From VRUE01 sp963824705 (GTDB lineage Bacteria > Actinomycetota > Thermoleophilia > Solirubrobacterales > 70-9), in the NCBI GenBank assembly GCA_963824705.1, contig CAWGQE010000003.1:1736001-1800000 (forward strand): DNA of 64,000 nucleotides, in the 5' to 3' direction. Below the pieces are notes generated by a model that saw only the letters and a program-made list of their open reading frames with translations, was not told the DNA's origin and searched no databases. Made by a program: the position numbers and the translations under genes. This document shows, piece after piece, positions 25,150-37,281 of this stretch (positions are counted from its first letter, which is position 1; each line of letters opens with the position of its first letter).

Positions 25150-27279
25150 ATGACCAGAATCGCCGACCTCACCTGGAACCATCCGAAGCGGGTCCTCATC
25201 GCCGTGGCGATATTCGCCGTTCTCGCCGTCGCGATCGGCCACAACGTAGAGCAGCACCTGAAGGCGGCCGGATTCACCGACAGCGCCTCCGAGAGCGAGC
25301 GGGCGACGAAGCTACTCGACGAATCGCTCGGCTACAACCCGAACCCGGCGATAGTGCTGGTCGTCCGCGCCCCCGGCGGCGGACACCTCGACCTCGGCGA
25401 CCCCGCCGTGCGCCGCGAGGTCGACCGGCTCAGCCGCGGCATGTCGAAGGTCGAATACGTCGGCCGGGTCGTCAACCCGCTGCACAACCACCGCGCCGGC
25501 GCCGAGCTGATCGCTCGCGACGGCGAATCGCTGGCGATCGCCGGTTACCTCTCGACGACGGACATCGAGGACAAGGGCGGCATCGCCGCCGAAGGCGTCG
25601 AACCGCTGGTCGCTTCCAGTCCTCTCGACGTCCAGATGGGCGGATTTGCGGCGGGCTTCAACGAAACCAACGACCAGACCAAAACCGACCTGACCAAGGC
25701 CGAGCTGATCGCCTTCCCGATCCTGGCGCTGCTGCTGCTTTTCGTCTTCCGCGGCGTCGTCGCCGCGGCGATTCCGCTGCTGATCGGGGGCGTCTCGATC
25801 GTCGGCACGCTGTTCGTGCTGCGCCTGATGGCCGGCATCACCGATACCTCGGTCTTCGCCCTCAACATCGCCACCGGGCTCAGTCTCGGACTGGCGGTCG
25901 ACTACGCCCTGCTTCTGGTCTCGCGCTATCGCGAGGAGATAGCAAGCGATGGTGCGTCGCGGGAGGCGCACCGCCGCACCGTCCAGACCGCCGGCCGCAC
26001 CGCGCTCTTCTCCGGGCTCACGGTGGCGGCGGCGATGGCGGCGCTGATCGTTATGCCGCAGCGCTTCCTCTACTCGATGGCGGTTGCCGGCGCTTCCGTT
26101 GCGGTGCTGTCCTCGGTGATCGCGATCCTCGTCGTGCCCTCGCTGCTGGCGCTGCTCGGAACGCGCATCGACGCACTCTCGATCCGCCGCGGCCCAGCGG
26201 TCTCAGATGGCTCCGATGGCTGGTACCGCCTGGCGCGCGGCGTGATGCGCCGCCCGGTTGCCGTCGCCCTGGCCAGCTCGGCGCTGCTCCTGGCGGCCGC
26301 GGCGCCGCTGCTGTGGACGACCCTGACCGGCCCCAGCGCCGAAGCCGTGCCGCCCGGCAAGCCCTCCCACGAAGCCTACGATTACCTCGAAGCGCACTAC
26401 CCGCGCGACGTCACCGAGGCGGTTACCGTCACCGTCGACGGACAGGCGAGCAATGCGCAGCTGGCCAACTTCCAGCAGCAGATCGAAGCCGTCGGCGGAG
26501 TCGCCGGCGGCACCCCCTTCACCCGCGCCTCCGGCCAGGTCGCCTTCGCCAACTTCGCCCTCACCGAACCGGCCCTCCATGCCGGCGCCCAGGACTCGGT
26601 GCACGCGATCCGCGACCTCTCTCCACCGGGCGCCTCGAGCACGCTCGTCTCCGGCAACACGGCGGGCTTCATCGATCAGAAGCAGAGCCTGATCGACCAC
26701 GCCCCGCTCGTCGTCGGGATCATCGCCCTGACGACGCTCGTCCTCCTCTTCCTACTCACCGGCTCGATCCTGCTGCCGATCAAGACCCTGCTGATGAACT
26801 CCTTGACCCTGGGCGCGACGCTCGGCATCCTCGTACTTGGCTTCCAGGCTGGCTGGCTCGATACCCCGCTCGCCTACACCGGACCGGGAGCGATCGAGGT
26901 GACCAGCCTGGTCTTCCTCTTCGCCGTCATCTTCGGCCTCGCCACCGACTACGCGGTCCTCGTCATATCGCGGATCAAAGAGCAGTACGACCTCGACGCC
27001 GACAACGAGGAGGCGGTCGCGATCGGGATCGGCCGCACCGGCCGGGTGATCACCGCGGCGGCGCTGGCGATCGCGATCGTCTTCCTCGCCTTCGGCGTCA
27101 GCACCGTCTTCTTCGTCAAGCAGATCGCGATCGGGATGGCCTTCGGGGTGATGATCGACGCGACGATCGTCCGCGCCCTGCTGGTCCCCTCGCTGATGCG
27201 CCTGCTCGGCGAGTGGAACTGGTGGGCACCGAAGCCCCTGCGCCGCATCTACCTCCGCCTCGGCATCTCCGAGGCCTAG
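25150..27279 (+). CDS. MMPL/RND-family transporter (paralogue 2)
   Basis: 709 residues, same architecture as the gene at 14834 and alignable with it by eye throughout. Shared marks include 'LTWNHPKRVLIAVAIF', 'NVEQHLKAAGF', 'GLSLGLAVDYALLLVSRYREE', 'IFGLATDYAVLVISRIKEQ' and 'GEWNWWAPKPLRRI'. Two large extracytoplasmic domains and about 11-12 membrane helices are expected, with proton-driven export of a lipid-like substrate. ATG 25150 is chosen over an earlier in-frame start because the N-terminus then matches paralogue 1. It is divergent from the HxlR regulator and followed by a hairpin at 27293-27330. Confidence 0.92.
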   Translation: MTRIADLTWNHPKRVLIAVAIFAVLAVAIGHNVEQHLKAAGFTDSASESERATKLLDESLGYNPNPAIVLVVRAPGGGHLDLGDPAVRREVDRLSRGMSKVEYVGRVVNPLHNHRAGAELIARDGESLAIAGYLSTTDIEDKGGIAAEGVEPLVASSPLDVQMGGFAAGFNETNDQTKTDLTKAELIAFPILALLLLFVFRGVVAAAIPLLIGGVSIVGTLFVLRLMAGITDTSVFALNIATGLSLGLAVDYALLLVSRYREEIASDGASREAHRRTVQTAGRTALFSGLTVAAAMAALIVMPQRFLYSMAVAGASVAVLSSVIAILVVPSLLALLGTRIDALSIRRGPAVSDGSDGWYRLARGVMRRPVAVALASSALLLAAAAPLLWTTLTGPSAEAVPPGKPSHEAYDYLEAHYPRDVTEAVTVTVDGQASNAQLANFQQQIEAVGGVAGGTPFTRASGQVAFANFALTEPALHAGAQDSVHAIRDLSPPGASSTLVSGNTAGFIDQKQSLIDHAPLVVGIIALTTLVLLFLLTGSILLPIKTLLMNSLTLGATLGILVLGFQAGWLDTPLAYTGPGAIEVTSLVFLFAVIFGLATDYAVLVISRIKEQYDLDADNEEAVAIGIGRTGRVITAAALAIAIVFLAFGVSTVFFVKQIAIGMAFGVMIDATIVRALLVPSLMRLLGEWNWWAPKPLRRIYLRLGISEA

Positions 27280-27292
27280 CCCCGGCGCCAGA

Positions 27293-27330
27293 TGAAGCCT
27301 TGAGTCCCCTCCAGGGGACACAAGGCTTCA
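27293..27330 (+). terminator. Terminator-like hairpin after MMPL paralogue 2
   Basis: TGAAGCCTTG (27293-27302) pairs with CAAGGCTTCA (27321-27330), and GTCCCCT pairs with AGGGGAC inside it. The only internal mismatch is a symmetric A opposite A. No T run follows, so intrinsic termination is uncertain. Confidence 0.65.
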
Positions 27331-27354
27331 CGATCGCCTGAAAGACTGCCGCGC

Positions 27355-28790
27355 GTGAACTTCGTCGTGGACGTGATGGAACGCTCCCCTGCATCGCGGC
27401 TGGGGATCGTCGCGGTCGACGCCGAGGGGAACAGGCGCGACTGGCACTTCGGCGAACTGATCGCCCGCTCGGCCGGGCTCTCCGGAGCCTTCGCGGCGCG
27501 GGGGTGAAACGCGGTGACGTCGTGATGACCTTGGTCGGCAACCGGATCGAGTGGGCGCTGACCCTGCTCGCCTGCTGGCGGATGGGCGCCGTCGCTCTGC
27601 CCTGCAGCCCGCAGCTGCGCCGCCACGACCTCGAAGCGCGGGTGAGGGTCGCCTCGCCGGCGCTCTGCGTCGCCGGCGAGGAACTGCTGGGCGAGCTGCC
27701 CGACGAGGTCCCGGTGATGACCCTCGCCGAGGTCGCCGCGACCCTCGATGAGGACCGACCGCAGGAGACCCCGGCGGAAATCGAGGCGATGGACGACGAG
27801 GACCCGGCGCTGATCGTCTTCACCTCCGGCACCACCGGCGAGCCACGCGGCGTCGTCCATGCCTACCGTTACTTGGTTGGACAGCAGACCCAAGCCGAAC
27901 ACTGGCTCGGCTCCCGCCCCGGCGAGCTGGTCTGGTGCACGACCGCTCCCGGCTGGTCCAAGTCGGCCCGCAACGTCTTCCTCGCGCCCTGGCTGACCGG
28001 CGCCGCGGCGGTAATCCACGACGGCCGCTTCGACCCCGCCGAGCGACTCGACATCGCCGAGGCGCTGGATGTCAATGTGCTCTGCCAGGCGCCGACCGAG
28101 TACCGAATGTTGGCCAAGCGCACGCCGCTGCGTCCCCTCCCGGCGATGCGCCGCATGGTCTCCGCCGGCGAGGTGCTCGAGGCCGAGACGATCGCCGCCT
28201 TCGAGAAGGCGATGGACCTGGCCCCGGCCGATGGCTATGGGCAGACCGAGACCGGCCACATCTCCGGCAACCTCGCCGGCGAACCCGTGCGCCCCGGCTC
28301 GATGGGTAAGCCGCTGCCCGGGATCGAGGTTCGCATCCTCGACGGGGAGCTCCAACTCAGGGCCTCCTCCTCCCCCACCTTCTTCTCGCGCTACCTCGAC
28401 GGCGAGCGCTTCGAGGGCGAGTGGTGGCCGACCGGTGACCTGGTCCGTCAGGACGACGACGGCCGACTCTGGTTCGAGGGTCGCAACGACGACGTGATCG
28501 TCTCCTCCGGCTACCGGATCGGGCCGGTCGAGGTCGAGGCGGCGCTGCTCGCCCACCCGGCCGTCGCCGAGGCCGCTGCCGTCGCCGCCCCCGATCCCGA
28601 GCGCGGCGCCGTCGTGCGCGCGATCGTCGTCCCGCGCGACCGCGAGCCGAACGAGGAGCTGGCCCGCGAGCTGCAGGAGCACTGCAAGCGCGAGACCGCC
28701 CCCTACAAGTTCCCCCGCATCGTCGAGTTCGCGACCGAACTGCCGAAGACGGCCAGCGGAAAGATCAAGCGCGCCGAGCTGCGCAGCTGA
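27355..28790 (+). CDS. AMP-dependent acyl-CoA synthetase (frame broken near 27502)
   Basis: About 478 residues once repaired; activates a carboxylic acid to acyl-CoA through an acyl-AMP. The N-terminus from GTG 27355 ('NFVVDVMERSPASRLG...LSGAFAARG') hits a stop at a five-G run (27500-27504). One more G continues it as 'ARGVKRGDVVMTLVGNRIEW', as in relatives. Then follow the P-loop-like 'IVFTSGTTGEPRGVVH', 'GYGQTETGHISGNL', 'WWPTGDLVRQDDDGRLWFEGRNDD' (hinge Asp/Arg) and the catalytic Lys in 'TASGKIKRAEL'. It resembles the medium-chain/acetyl-CoA synthetase branch. It lies between the MMPL gene and a cluster of palindromes. Confidence 0.9.
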
Positions 28791-28834
28791 GGGGCCAGCG
28801 GCGGGATGGTGGGTGCGCCTCTGCGGGAATTGAG

Positions 28835-28934
28835 GTCGCACGCGCTTCGCGCTTAGCGACAGAGATTGAGCGCGGCTTTCGCCGCGCGGCGAAAGCCGCG
28901 CTCCTCATCCACCCCACGCGCTTTGCGCGTGGGG
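28835..28934. terminator. Cluster of three palindromes between convergent genes
   Basis: A hairpin GTCGC...GCGAC enclosing CGCGCTTCGCG lies at 28835-28860. A perfect 36-bp palindrome follows at 28868-28903, beginning GAGCGCGGCTTTCGCCGC. The third is CCCCACGCG/CGCGTGGGG at 28912-28934 with a CTTTG loop. They lie where the acyl-CoA synthetase (+) and GGDEF-EAL (-) genes converge, so bidirectional termination is the simplest reading; T tracts are absent. Confidence 0.75.
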
Positions 28935-28993
28935 TTCAATTCGACTGCAGGACGGCCAGTCTTCCTCGGTGGGGGCAGTGGAGTCAGTCAGGG

Positions 28994-30410
28994 CTAGGCG
29001 GTCTTGGCGAAGGCCTCGTCTAGACCGACGGGACGGCCGAGGTGGTAGCCCTGGGCCATGTCGACGCCGTACTCGCGCAACATCTCGGCCGTCTGGTCGT
29101 CCTGGACGTACTCGGCGATCGTCGTCTTGCCGAGGCCGCGGGCGATCTGGACGATCGCCTGAACGGTGAGCTGGTCGGCATCGCTGCGCGGCAGGTCGCG
29201 GATGAACGCGCCGTCGATCTTGATCAGATCGAAGGGGATCGTCTTCATGTAGTGGAAGGGACCGAAACCTGCGCCGTAGTCGTCGATCGCGACCTGGCAG
29301 CCGAACTCGGTCAACCGGTCGGCGAAGCCGGAAGCCGCGTCGAGGTCGTAGACGTTCGCCGTCTCGGTGATCTCGAAGGTGCATTTGGAGGGGTCGGCAT
29401 CGCCTTCGTCAAGCCTTCTCTCGATGAACTCGAGCACCGAGATGTCGGCCAGCGAGGCACCGGAGAGGTTGACGTGCAGCGACAGCGGCGCCCCCTGACG
29501 CTGCCGCTCTCCGAGCAGCTCCAACGCCTGTCCGACGACCCAGCGGTCCAGCTCCTGAACCATCCCGGCGCGCTCCGCCGCGGCGATGAAGGAGGCCGCG
29601 GGCAGCAGCTCCCCCTCCTCGTTGGTCATCCGCAGGAGCAGCTCGTAGCGCTCGATCCCACCGGAGGCGAGGCTGCGGATCGGCTGGGTGTGAAGGCTGA
29701 GGCGGTCGTCGGTGAGCGCGTCGCGGATCTTCGCCGCGGTCGTCTGGCGGCGTTCGGGGTCGCGCTGTGGCTCGCTCGGATCGCGGAAGAGGGCGATCTG
29801 GTTGCGCCCCCCTCCTTCGCCCGGTACATCGCCTGGTCCGCGGCGACCAGCACCGCTTCGGAGCCGATCCCTTCTCGCCGCCACCGAACATCGTCACACC
29901 GACGCTGATCGTCGCCGGCTCGGAGTCGGAGGTCGGCTGGACGCTGTCGGCGACCTGGGCCCGCAGGTCCTCGCCCAGCTGCATCGCGCCCTCGACGTCC
30001 GTCTGCGGCATCAGGATCGCGAACTCGTCGCCGGAGAGGCGGGCGACTATGTCGGTGGCGCGCACCCTTTCCCGCATCACCCCCGCCACCTGGCGGATCA
30101 GGTTGTCGCCGGCGTGGTGGCCAAGCGAGTCGTTGATGCCCTTGAGGCCGTCGATGTCGACGATCATCACCGCGCCACGGCCGCCATAGCGGGCGCTGAA
30201 GGAGACGTACTGGTCGAGCTCGGCGCGAAAGCGACGGCGGTCGAGTAGCCCGGTCAGCGAGTCGTGGTCGGCGAGATAGCGAAGCTCGGCCTCGGTCCGC
30301 TCGGCCCGCTCCAGCGCCGCCAGCACAACCGCTCGGTCGTCGTCCTCGAGCTTTTGCAGCACGGCTTCGATCGCCGGCTCGCTCTGCGCGGGGGTCTTTT
30401 CCTTCGCCAC
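28994..30410 (-). CDS. GGDEF-EAL cyclic-di-GMP turnover protein (two frame breaks)
   Basis: About 472 residues after repair; cytosolic, with no membrane helix or PAS domain seen. The GGDEF domain (residues 40-210) has 'LADHDSLTGLLDRRRF' and the active-site variant 'LSGDEFAIL'. The EAL domain follows with 'YELLLRM' in place of EAL and intact metal/base residues: 'HVNLSG', 'FEITETA', 'AIDDYGAGFG', 'LIKIDG' and 'QGYHLGRP'. The frame breaks twice within 60 bases: near 29861-29866 (before 'EAVLVAADQAMYRAKEGG') and at a six-C run 29807-29812 (before 'RNQIALFRDP'). One added base at each restores the protein. It may be bifunctional, or a phosphodiesterase with a regulatory GGDEF. Confidence 0.88.
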
Positions 30411-30538
30411 TGGGAGGAAGGTAGATATATCCGGCTGTCTATTCCCTAAAACAGGCGTGTATTCCGCACCTCGACCTAGTTTCGGCGAGCACCGCCACCC
30501 AATAGTTGGCCTTGGTGTCCCGCGGGTAGTGTGAGCGC

Positions 30539-32507
<1,969 letters not shown>

Positions 32508-32520
32508 AAGGATGCGCGCA

Positions 32521-35014
32521 GTGCGTGGCTCGTTCTTCACCTTCGCCGCAGGTCGCCGGGCGAAGTGGATCGTCTTCGCGATCTGGTTCCTGGCGATCTT
32601 CATAGCCGCCGGCCCGGCCAACCTGCCGGCCAAGTTCGAAGACGCCGAAAGCAACGAGGCGACCTCCTACTTGCCCGGCTCGGCCGAATCGACCAAGGCG
32701 CTGAAGGCGACCGAGTCGCTGCAGAACGGCGAAATCGCCCCCGCCGTGATCATCTTCAGGCGCGAGTCCGGCCTGACCGCCGCCGATCACCGCACGATCG
32801 TCGAAGACGTCGGCAAGATGACCAGCGGAGAACGCTTCCCGGGTGTCGTCGCTGACGGCCAAACCGCGGCAGCGGGCGGCAAGAGGCCGGATTCGGAGGC
32901 AGCGACCTTGCCAAAGGGCCTGCCGCCCGGGTGTGCGACCCCGACCCAGGCGGTTCCCGGCCAGCCCGCTGACTACGCACCCTTCGTCGGCCCGGTCTGC
33001 TCGCCCGACGGCAAGGCGGCAATCGTCACCTCCTACATCAAGGGCAACGGCGAGGGCGAACGGATCCTCGATCCGGTCAAGTACTGGCGCGAACAGATCG
33101 ACGACCCGCCGCCCGGACTCGCCGTGAAGGTCACCGGCGGCGCCGGGTTCTCGGCCGACGCGATCGAAGTCTTCGAAGGCATCAACGGCACCCTGCTGCT
33201 GGCCGCGGTCAGCCTGGTGATCTTCCTGCTGATCGTCATCTACCGCTCGCCGATGTTCTTCCTCATCCCCCTGGTCGCGGTGTTGTTCGCCGAGACGCTC
33301 TCGCGCTCGATCGGCTACGGGGTCTCCGAGCTGGGGGTGACGATCAACGGACAGTCGAGCTCGATCATGTCGGTGCTTGTGCTCGGCGCGGGCACCGACT
33401 ACGCGCTGCTTCTCGTCGCTCGCTACCGCGAGGAGCTGCACCGCACCGCCGACAAGCACGAGGCGATGCGCACCGCGCTGGCCTCCGCCGGGCCGGCGAT
33501 CTTCGCCTCGGCGGCGACCGTGATCGCGGCCCTGCTCTGCCTGACCATCGCCAAGGTCAACGGCACCTCGGGCCTCGGCCCGATCGCCGCGATCGGCATC
33601 GCCTGCGCGGCGCTCTCGATGCTCACGCTGCTGCCGGCGCTGCTGACGATCTTCGGCCGCCGCGCCTTCTGGCCCTTCGTGCCGCACACCGAGCAGACCG
33701 CGCCGCAGGTCTCCGAAGTCTCCGAGCGGGCCCGGCGCCGCATCGTCGACGGGTCGGCGCTCGGGGCGATCGTCCGCGTCATCCTCGCCTCCCTGCTCGT
33801 CTTGGTCCTGCTCCCGCTCGTGCTGCTCAACTGGATCCTGCGACGCCTCAGCGGCAGGCGCATCCCATCGTTGATCGTCGGCCCGCTCGACCGCGCGGTC
33901 TTCAAGCCCTACGAGGTCCGAAGGCACAGTCTCGAGCACACCGCTGACGCAACGCATGGCTTCTGGGCGCCGCGTCGGCAACCGCGTCGCCATCTCGCCA
34001 ACGCGGATCATGGGCGGCGCGATCGTCGTCCTGCTGATTTTCTGCTGCGGCTTCGCCACCTTCTCCACCGACCTGACCAGCGAAGACAGCTACCGCACCG
34101 AAGTCGAATCGGTCGAAGGCCAGCACCTGCTCGACAAGAGCTTCCCCTCCGGCGCCACCGCCCTGACCGACGTGGTCGTGCAGAACCGTGCCGACGTCCC
34201 GGCCGTGCGCCGCGCCGTCGCCGGGGTCGAAGACGTAGAGGCGGTCTCCGGCCCGGTGAGCGAAGGGCCGCCAGGGACGCTGATCCAGGCGACGCTGGCG
34301 ATCAGCCCCTACTCGACCGAGGCGTTCGACTTGGTCGAACCGATTCGAGAAGCGGCCCACGAGGTTGCCCCGAGCACCCTCGTCGGCGGCCCCACGGCGG
34401 TCGAATTCGACGTCCGCGATGCCGCCGGCTGGGACTCGATAGTGATCCCACCGATCATCCTCGTCGTCGTCTTCCTGATCCTGATGGGACTGCTGCGCGC
34501 CGTAGTCGCGCCGCTGATCCTGATCGGCACGGTGATCCTCAGCTTCCTCGCCGCCCTCGGCGTCGGCTATTTCTTTTTCGACGTCGTCTTCGGCTTCCCG
34601 GGCTCGGACCCCTCGTTACCGCTCTTCGCTTTCGTCTTCCTGGTCGCCCTGGGGGTCGACTACAACATCTTCCTGATCGCCCGCGCCCGCGAGGAGACGA
34701 TCAAGCACGGCTCCCGAGAAGGGATCCTCCGCGCTCTCGCGGTCACCGGCGCGGTGATCACCAGCGCCGGCATAGTCCTCGCCGGCACCTTCTCCGTCCT
34801 CGCCGTCCTCCCCCTCACCTTCCTCACCGAGCTCGGCTTCGTAGTCGCCTTCGGCGTCCTCCTCGACACCTTCCTGGTTCGCAGCATCCTGGTCCCAGCT
34901 ATAGCCCTCACGGTCGGCGACAAGTTCTGGTGGCCCTCAGCCCTTTCCAAAGGGGAACGCGCTACCGGGTCCGGGTCTCCCGGCGAGTCCCAGCCCGAAC
35001 CGTCCCGCCCCTAA
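32521..35014 (+). CDS. MMPL/RND-family transporter (paralogue 3, frame broken near 33970)
   Basis: About 830 residues after repair, of a different MMPL subgroup from the other two. It has a long first extracytoplasmic domain with two cysteines ('LPPGCATP', 'VGPVCSPDG'), 'VLGAGTDYALLLVARYREEL', and in the second half 'VALGVDYNIFLIARAREE'. The frame shifts after 'ADATHGFWA': dropping one C in GGGCGCCGCG (33966-33975) gives 'FWARVGNRVAISPTRIMGGAI', the expected junction before the next membrane helix. GTG 32521 with AAAGG eight bases upstream is preferred; ATG 32512 is an alternative. It probably exports a lipid or related hydrophobic compound. Confidence 0.9.
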
Positions 35015-35034
35015 AGCACTCCTCCCGCGGGTGG

Positions 35035-35090
35035 CACAGGGGAAGGGGGTGTTCGGACGGGTGAGTCCGCTAACACCCCCTTCCCCTGTG
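35035..35090. terminator. Bidirectional terminator-like inverted repeat between MMPL 3 and glnA
   Basis: Exact 19-base arms at 35035-35053 (CACAGGGGAAGGGGG...) and 35072-35090 (...CCCCCTTCCCCTGTG) enclose a second CGGAC/GTCCG stem. It lies in the 97-base gap between two convergent genes and serves both strands equally. No T run. Confidence 0.8.
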
Positions 35091-35111
35091 ACAGGACCCG
35101 CGGCCGAGGCC

Positions 35112-36464
35112 TCAGAGAACGGGCAGGAAGTTCTCGATCTCATACGGCGTGACCTGGACGCGGTAGTCGTCCCATTCCTGCCGCTTGATCTCGACGAAGC
35201 GGCGGAAGGTGTGCTCGCCGAGCGTGCGCAGGACCAGCTCCGAGTCGGCGGCGATGTCGATCGCCTCGCCGAGCGTCTCCGGCAGCTGCTCGATGCCGCG
35301 CTGGGAGCGCTCCTCCGGAGAGAGGTGGTAGAGGTTCTGCTCCATCGGCTCGGGCAGCTCATAGCCGTGCTCGATCCCCTCCAAGCCGGCCTGCAGCATG
35401 CCGGCGAAGCAGAGGTAGGGGTTGCAGGCGGGATCGGGACAGCGCAGCTCGGCCCGCGTCGCCGCCTCCTTGCCGGGGTGGTAGAGCGGCACGCGGATCA
35501 GCGCTGAGCGGTTGCGGCGCGACCAGGCCAGGTAGACCGGCGCCTCGAAGCCGGGGACCAGGCGCTTGTAGGAGTTGACCCACTGGGCGAAGAGCGGCGA
35601 TATCTCGCGCGCGTGGCGCAGCTGGCCGGCGATGAAGGCCTTCGCCGTGGCCGAGAGGAAGTAGGGGTCGTCGGCGTCGAAGAAGGCGTTTTTGCCGTCT
35701 TTGGCCAGCGACTGGTGGACGTGCATCCCGGAGCCGTTCTCGCCGAACAGCGGCTTCGGCATGAAGGTCGCGTGCCAGCCGTATTTCATCGCGTACTCCT
35801 TGACGACGATGCGGTACGTCATGCAGTCGTCCGACATCCGCAGCGCGTCCTTGTAGCGCATGTCGACCTCGTGCTGGGAGGGGCCGACCTCGTGATGGGC
35901 GTACTCGACGTGGATGCCCATCTTCTCCAACGCCAGGATCGTGTCGCGGCGCACGTCGGAGCCGGCGTCGAGCGTGGTCAGGTCGAAGTAGCCGCCCTCG
36001 TCGAGCACCTCGGGCACGCCACCTTCCGGCTTGGCCGAGCGGAAGTAGAAATACTCGAGCTCGGGGCCGATGTTGTAGGTGTCGAAGCCCATGTCTTCGG
36101 CCCGTTTGAGCGCCCGCCGCATGATCCACCGGGGGTCTCCCTCGTAAGGATCGCCGCCGGGCACGCGGATGTCGCAGAACATCCGCGCGACCGCGTTCTC
36201 CTCCTCGGGCCGCCAGGGGATGATCGCGAAGGTCGACGGGTCGGGCATCGCGATCATGTCCGACTCCTCGATCGGGTTGAAGCCGGTGATCGAGGAGCCG
36301 TCGAAGCCCATCCCCCCCTCGAGCGCGTCCTCCAGTTCGGCGGAGTTGATCGAGAAGCTCTTCAGCTGGCCGAGCACGTCGGTGAACCAGAGTCGGATGA
36401 AGCGAACGTCGCGCTCCTTGACGATCTCGGCTACATCGGCGGCACTCGTTGGTTGCTCGGCCAT
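35112..36464 (-). CDS. glnA: Glutamine synthetase, type I
   Basis: 450 residues. ATP-dependent ammonia assimilation into glutamine, dodecameric cytosolic enzyme. Visible: 'FTDVLGQLKSFSI', 'GMGFDGSSITGF' (beta-grasp signature), 'GPELEYFYF', metal/ATP motif 'NGSGMHVHQSL', glutamate loop region 'NRSALIRVP' and 'RCPDPACNPYLCFAGML'. Length and lack of the 25-residue insert suggest the GSI-alpha type, usually feedback- rather than adenylylation-controlled. The Tyr loop reads 'NLYHLSPEE' rather than the adenylylated 'NLYDLPPEE'. ATG 36464 is chosen because of GGAG and the 'MAEQPTSAADVAEIV' start; an upstream in-frame codon adds 14 unlikely residues. Confidence 0.96.
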   Translation of the reverse strand: MAEQPTSAADVAEIVKERDVRFIRLWFTDVLGQLKSFSINSAELEDALEGGMGFDGSSITGFNPIEESDMIAMPDPSTFAIIPWRPEEENAVARMFCDIRVPGGDPYEGDPRWIMRRALKRAEDMGFDTYNIGPELEYFYFRSAKPEGGVPEVLDEGGYFDLTTLDAGSDVRRDTILALEKMGIHVEYAHHEVGPSQHEVDMRYKDALRMSDDCMTYRIVVKEYAMKYGWHATFMPKPLFGENGSGMHVHQSLAKDGKNAFFDADDPYFLSATAKAFIAGQLRHAREISPLFAQWVNSYKRLVPGFEAPVYLAWSRRNRSALIRVPLYHPGKEAATRAELRCPDPACNPYLCFAGMLQAGLEGIEHGYELPEPMEQNLYHLSPEERSQRGIEQLPETLGEAIDIAADSELVLRTLGEHTFRRFVEIKRQEWDDYRVQVTPYEIENFLPVL

Positions 36465-36601
36465 TCCCCGGTCTCCTTCGTGGCTGTTTCGGCGTCGTTG
36501 GGGCAAAGATAGGCGAAGTGAACCGATGGGGTGAGAAACCCCGTATTACGGGTATGTGACGTTGGACGCAGAGGGGTTGCGGGAGCGTCCGGATCCAGGT
36601 A

Positions 36602-36622
36602 TAACTTACTTCGCGTAAGTTA
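36602..36622. promoter_or_regulatory. Palindromic operator candidate between glnA and AhpD-like gene
   Basis: TAACTTAC (36602-36609) and GTAAGTTA (36615-36622) are exact inverted arms around TTCGC. They lie in the A/T-richest part of the 232-base divergent gap, followed by repeated GTAAA(G) motifs. Could be a TetR/MarR-type site. Confidence 0.6.
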
Positions 36623-36696
36623 ATGGCTTAAAGTAAAGTAAAGGCCACGTAAAGGCTCTGTGAAGCGGAATTCCGTCAATCCGAGCTAAAGGCGGG

Positions 36697-37269
36697 ATGC
36701 AAGTGACCGTAAAAACGGCAGTAAGCAGATTCCAGATCCACGACGAGTTGACGGCCCCTGACGAGAGTGCTCCCTTGATCAAGAGCATTCAGGCGGCCGG
36801 CGGCGCGGTGACCAAGTTCGTCGGCGTGCTCGCCGGCGCTCCCTCCGTGCTGCGTGCCTACACCCGGATGCGCTCCGAGCTGCGCGGCGGCGTCTTGCCG
36901 CAGGCGACCCGCGAGCGGATCGCCCTGGCGGTCGCCGAGTACAGGCACGACTCCTACAGCACCGCCCAGCACGCGAAGTCGGCGCGGCGCGCCGGACTCG
37001 GGCTGGACGAGGTCTCACGAGCGCGGAGCTTTGGCTCCGGCGACGCCAAAGAGGCGGCGCTGCTCGAATACCTCAAGGCGACGCTCGAAGCCGACGCCTA
37101 CCCCCCCCACCACCTGCACGAGGAGGCGCGGGAGATCGGCTGGAGCGACGAGGAGATCCTCGAGGCGGTCGCACACCTGGCGCTGAACGAGTTTCAGAGC
37201 CTGATTGCCAGCGCGGCAGCCTTGCCCAAAGATCAGGCGACGCCTGAAGTACTTCCCTCAGCGGCTTAA
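36697..37269 (+). CDS. AhpD/carboxymuconolactone decarboxylase-like protein lacking the CxxC
   Basis: 190 residues, all-helical. The CMD/AhpD core is recognisable: 'GGVLPQATRERIALAVAEYRHDSYSTAQHAKSARRAGL', of which the key part is 'EYRHDSYSTAQH'. In active AhpD-like peroxidases this position reads C-x-x-C-x-x-x-H; here Tyr and Thr/Ser-type residues replace both cysteines while the His remains. It is therefore unlikely to be a thiol peroxidase and may be a decarboxylase-like or structural relative. ATG 36697 follows a long A/T-rich leader with a palindrome. Its stop lies inside a perfect 26-bp palindrome shared with the convergent gene. Confidence 0.75.
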   Translation: MQVTVKTAVSRFQIHDELTAPDESAPLIKSIQAAGGAVTKFVGVLAGAPSVLRAYTRMRSELRGGVLPQATRERIALAVAEYRHDSYSTAQHAKSARRAGLGLDEVSRARSFGSGDAKEAALLEYLKATLEADAYPPHHLHEEAREIGWSDEEILEAVAHLALNEFQSLIASAAALPKDQATPEVLPSAA

Positions 37270-37280
37270 GCCGCTGAGGG
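37255..37280. terminator. Perfect 26-bp palindrome at a convergent gene junction
   Basis: CCCTCAGCGGCTT is followed directly by its reverse complement AAGCCGCTGAGGG. It covers the stop codon of the AhpD-like gene and ends two bases before the stop of the opposing secreted-protein gene. Probably a bidirectional terminator. Confidence 0.75.
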
Positions 37281-37281
37281 C

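Noticed and set aside
36697..37269. Annotation as alkyl hydroperoxidase AhpD
   Set aside because: Both redox cysteines are missing, so only the fold-level name is justified.
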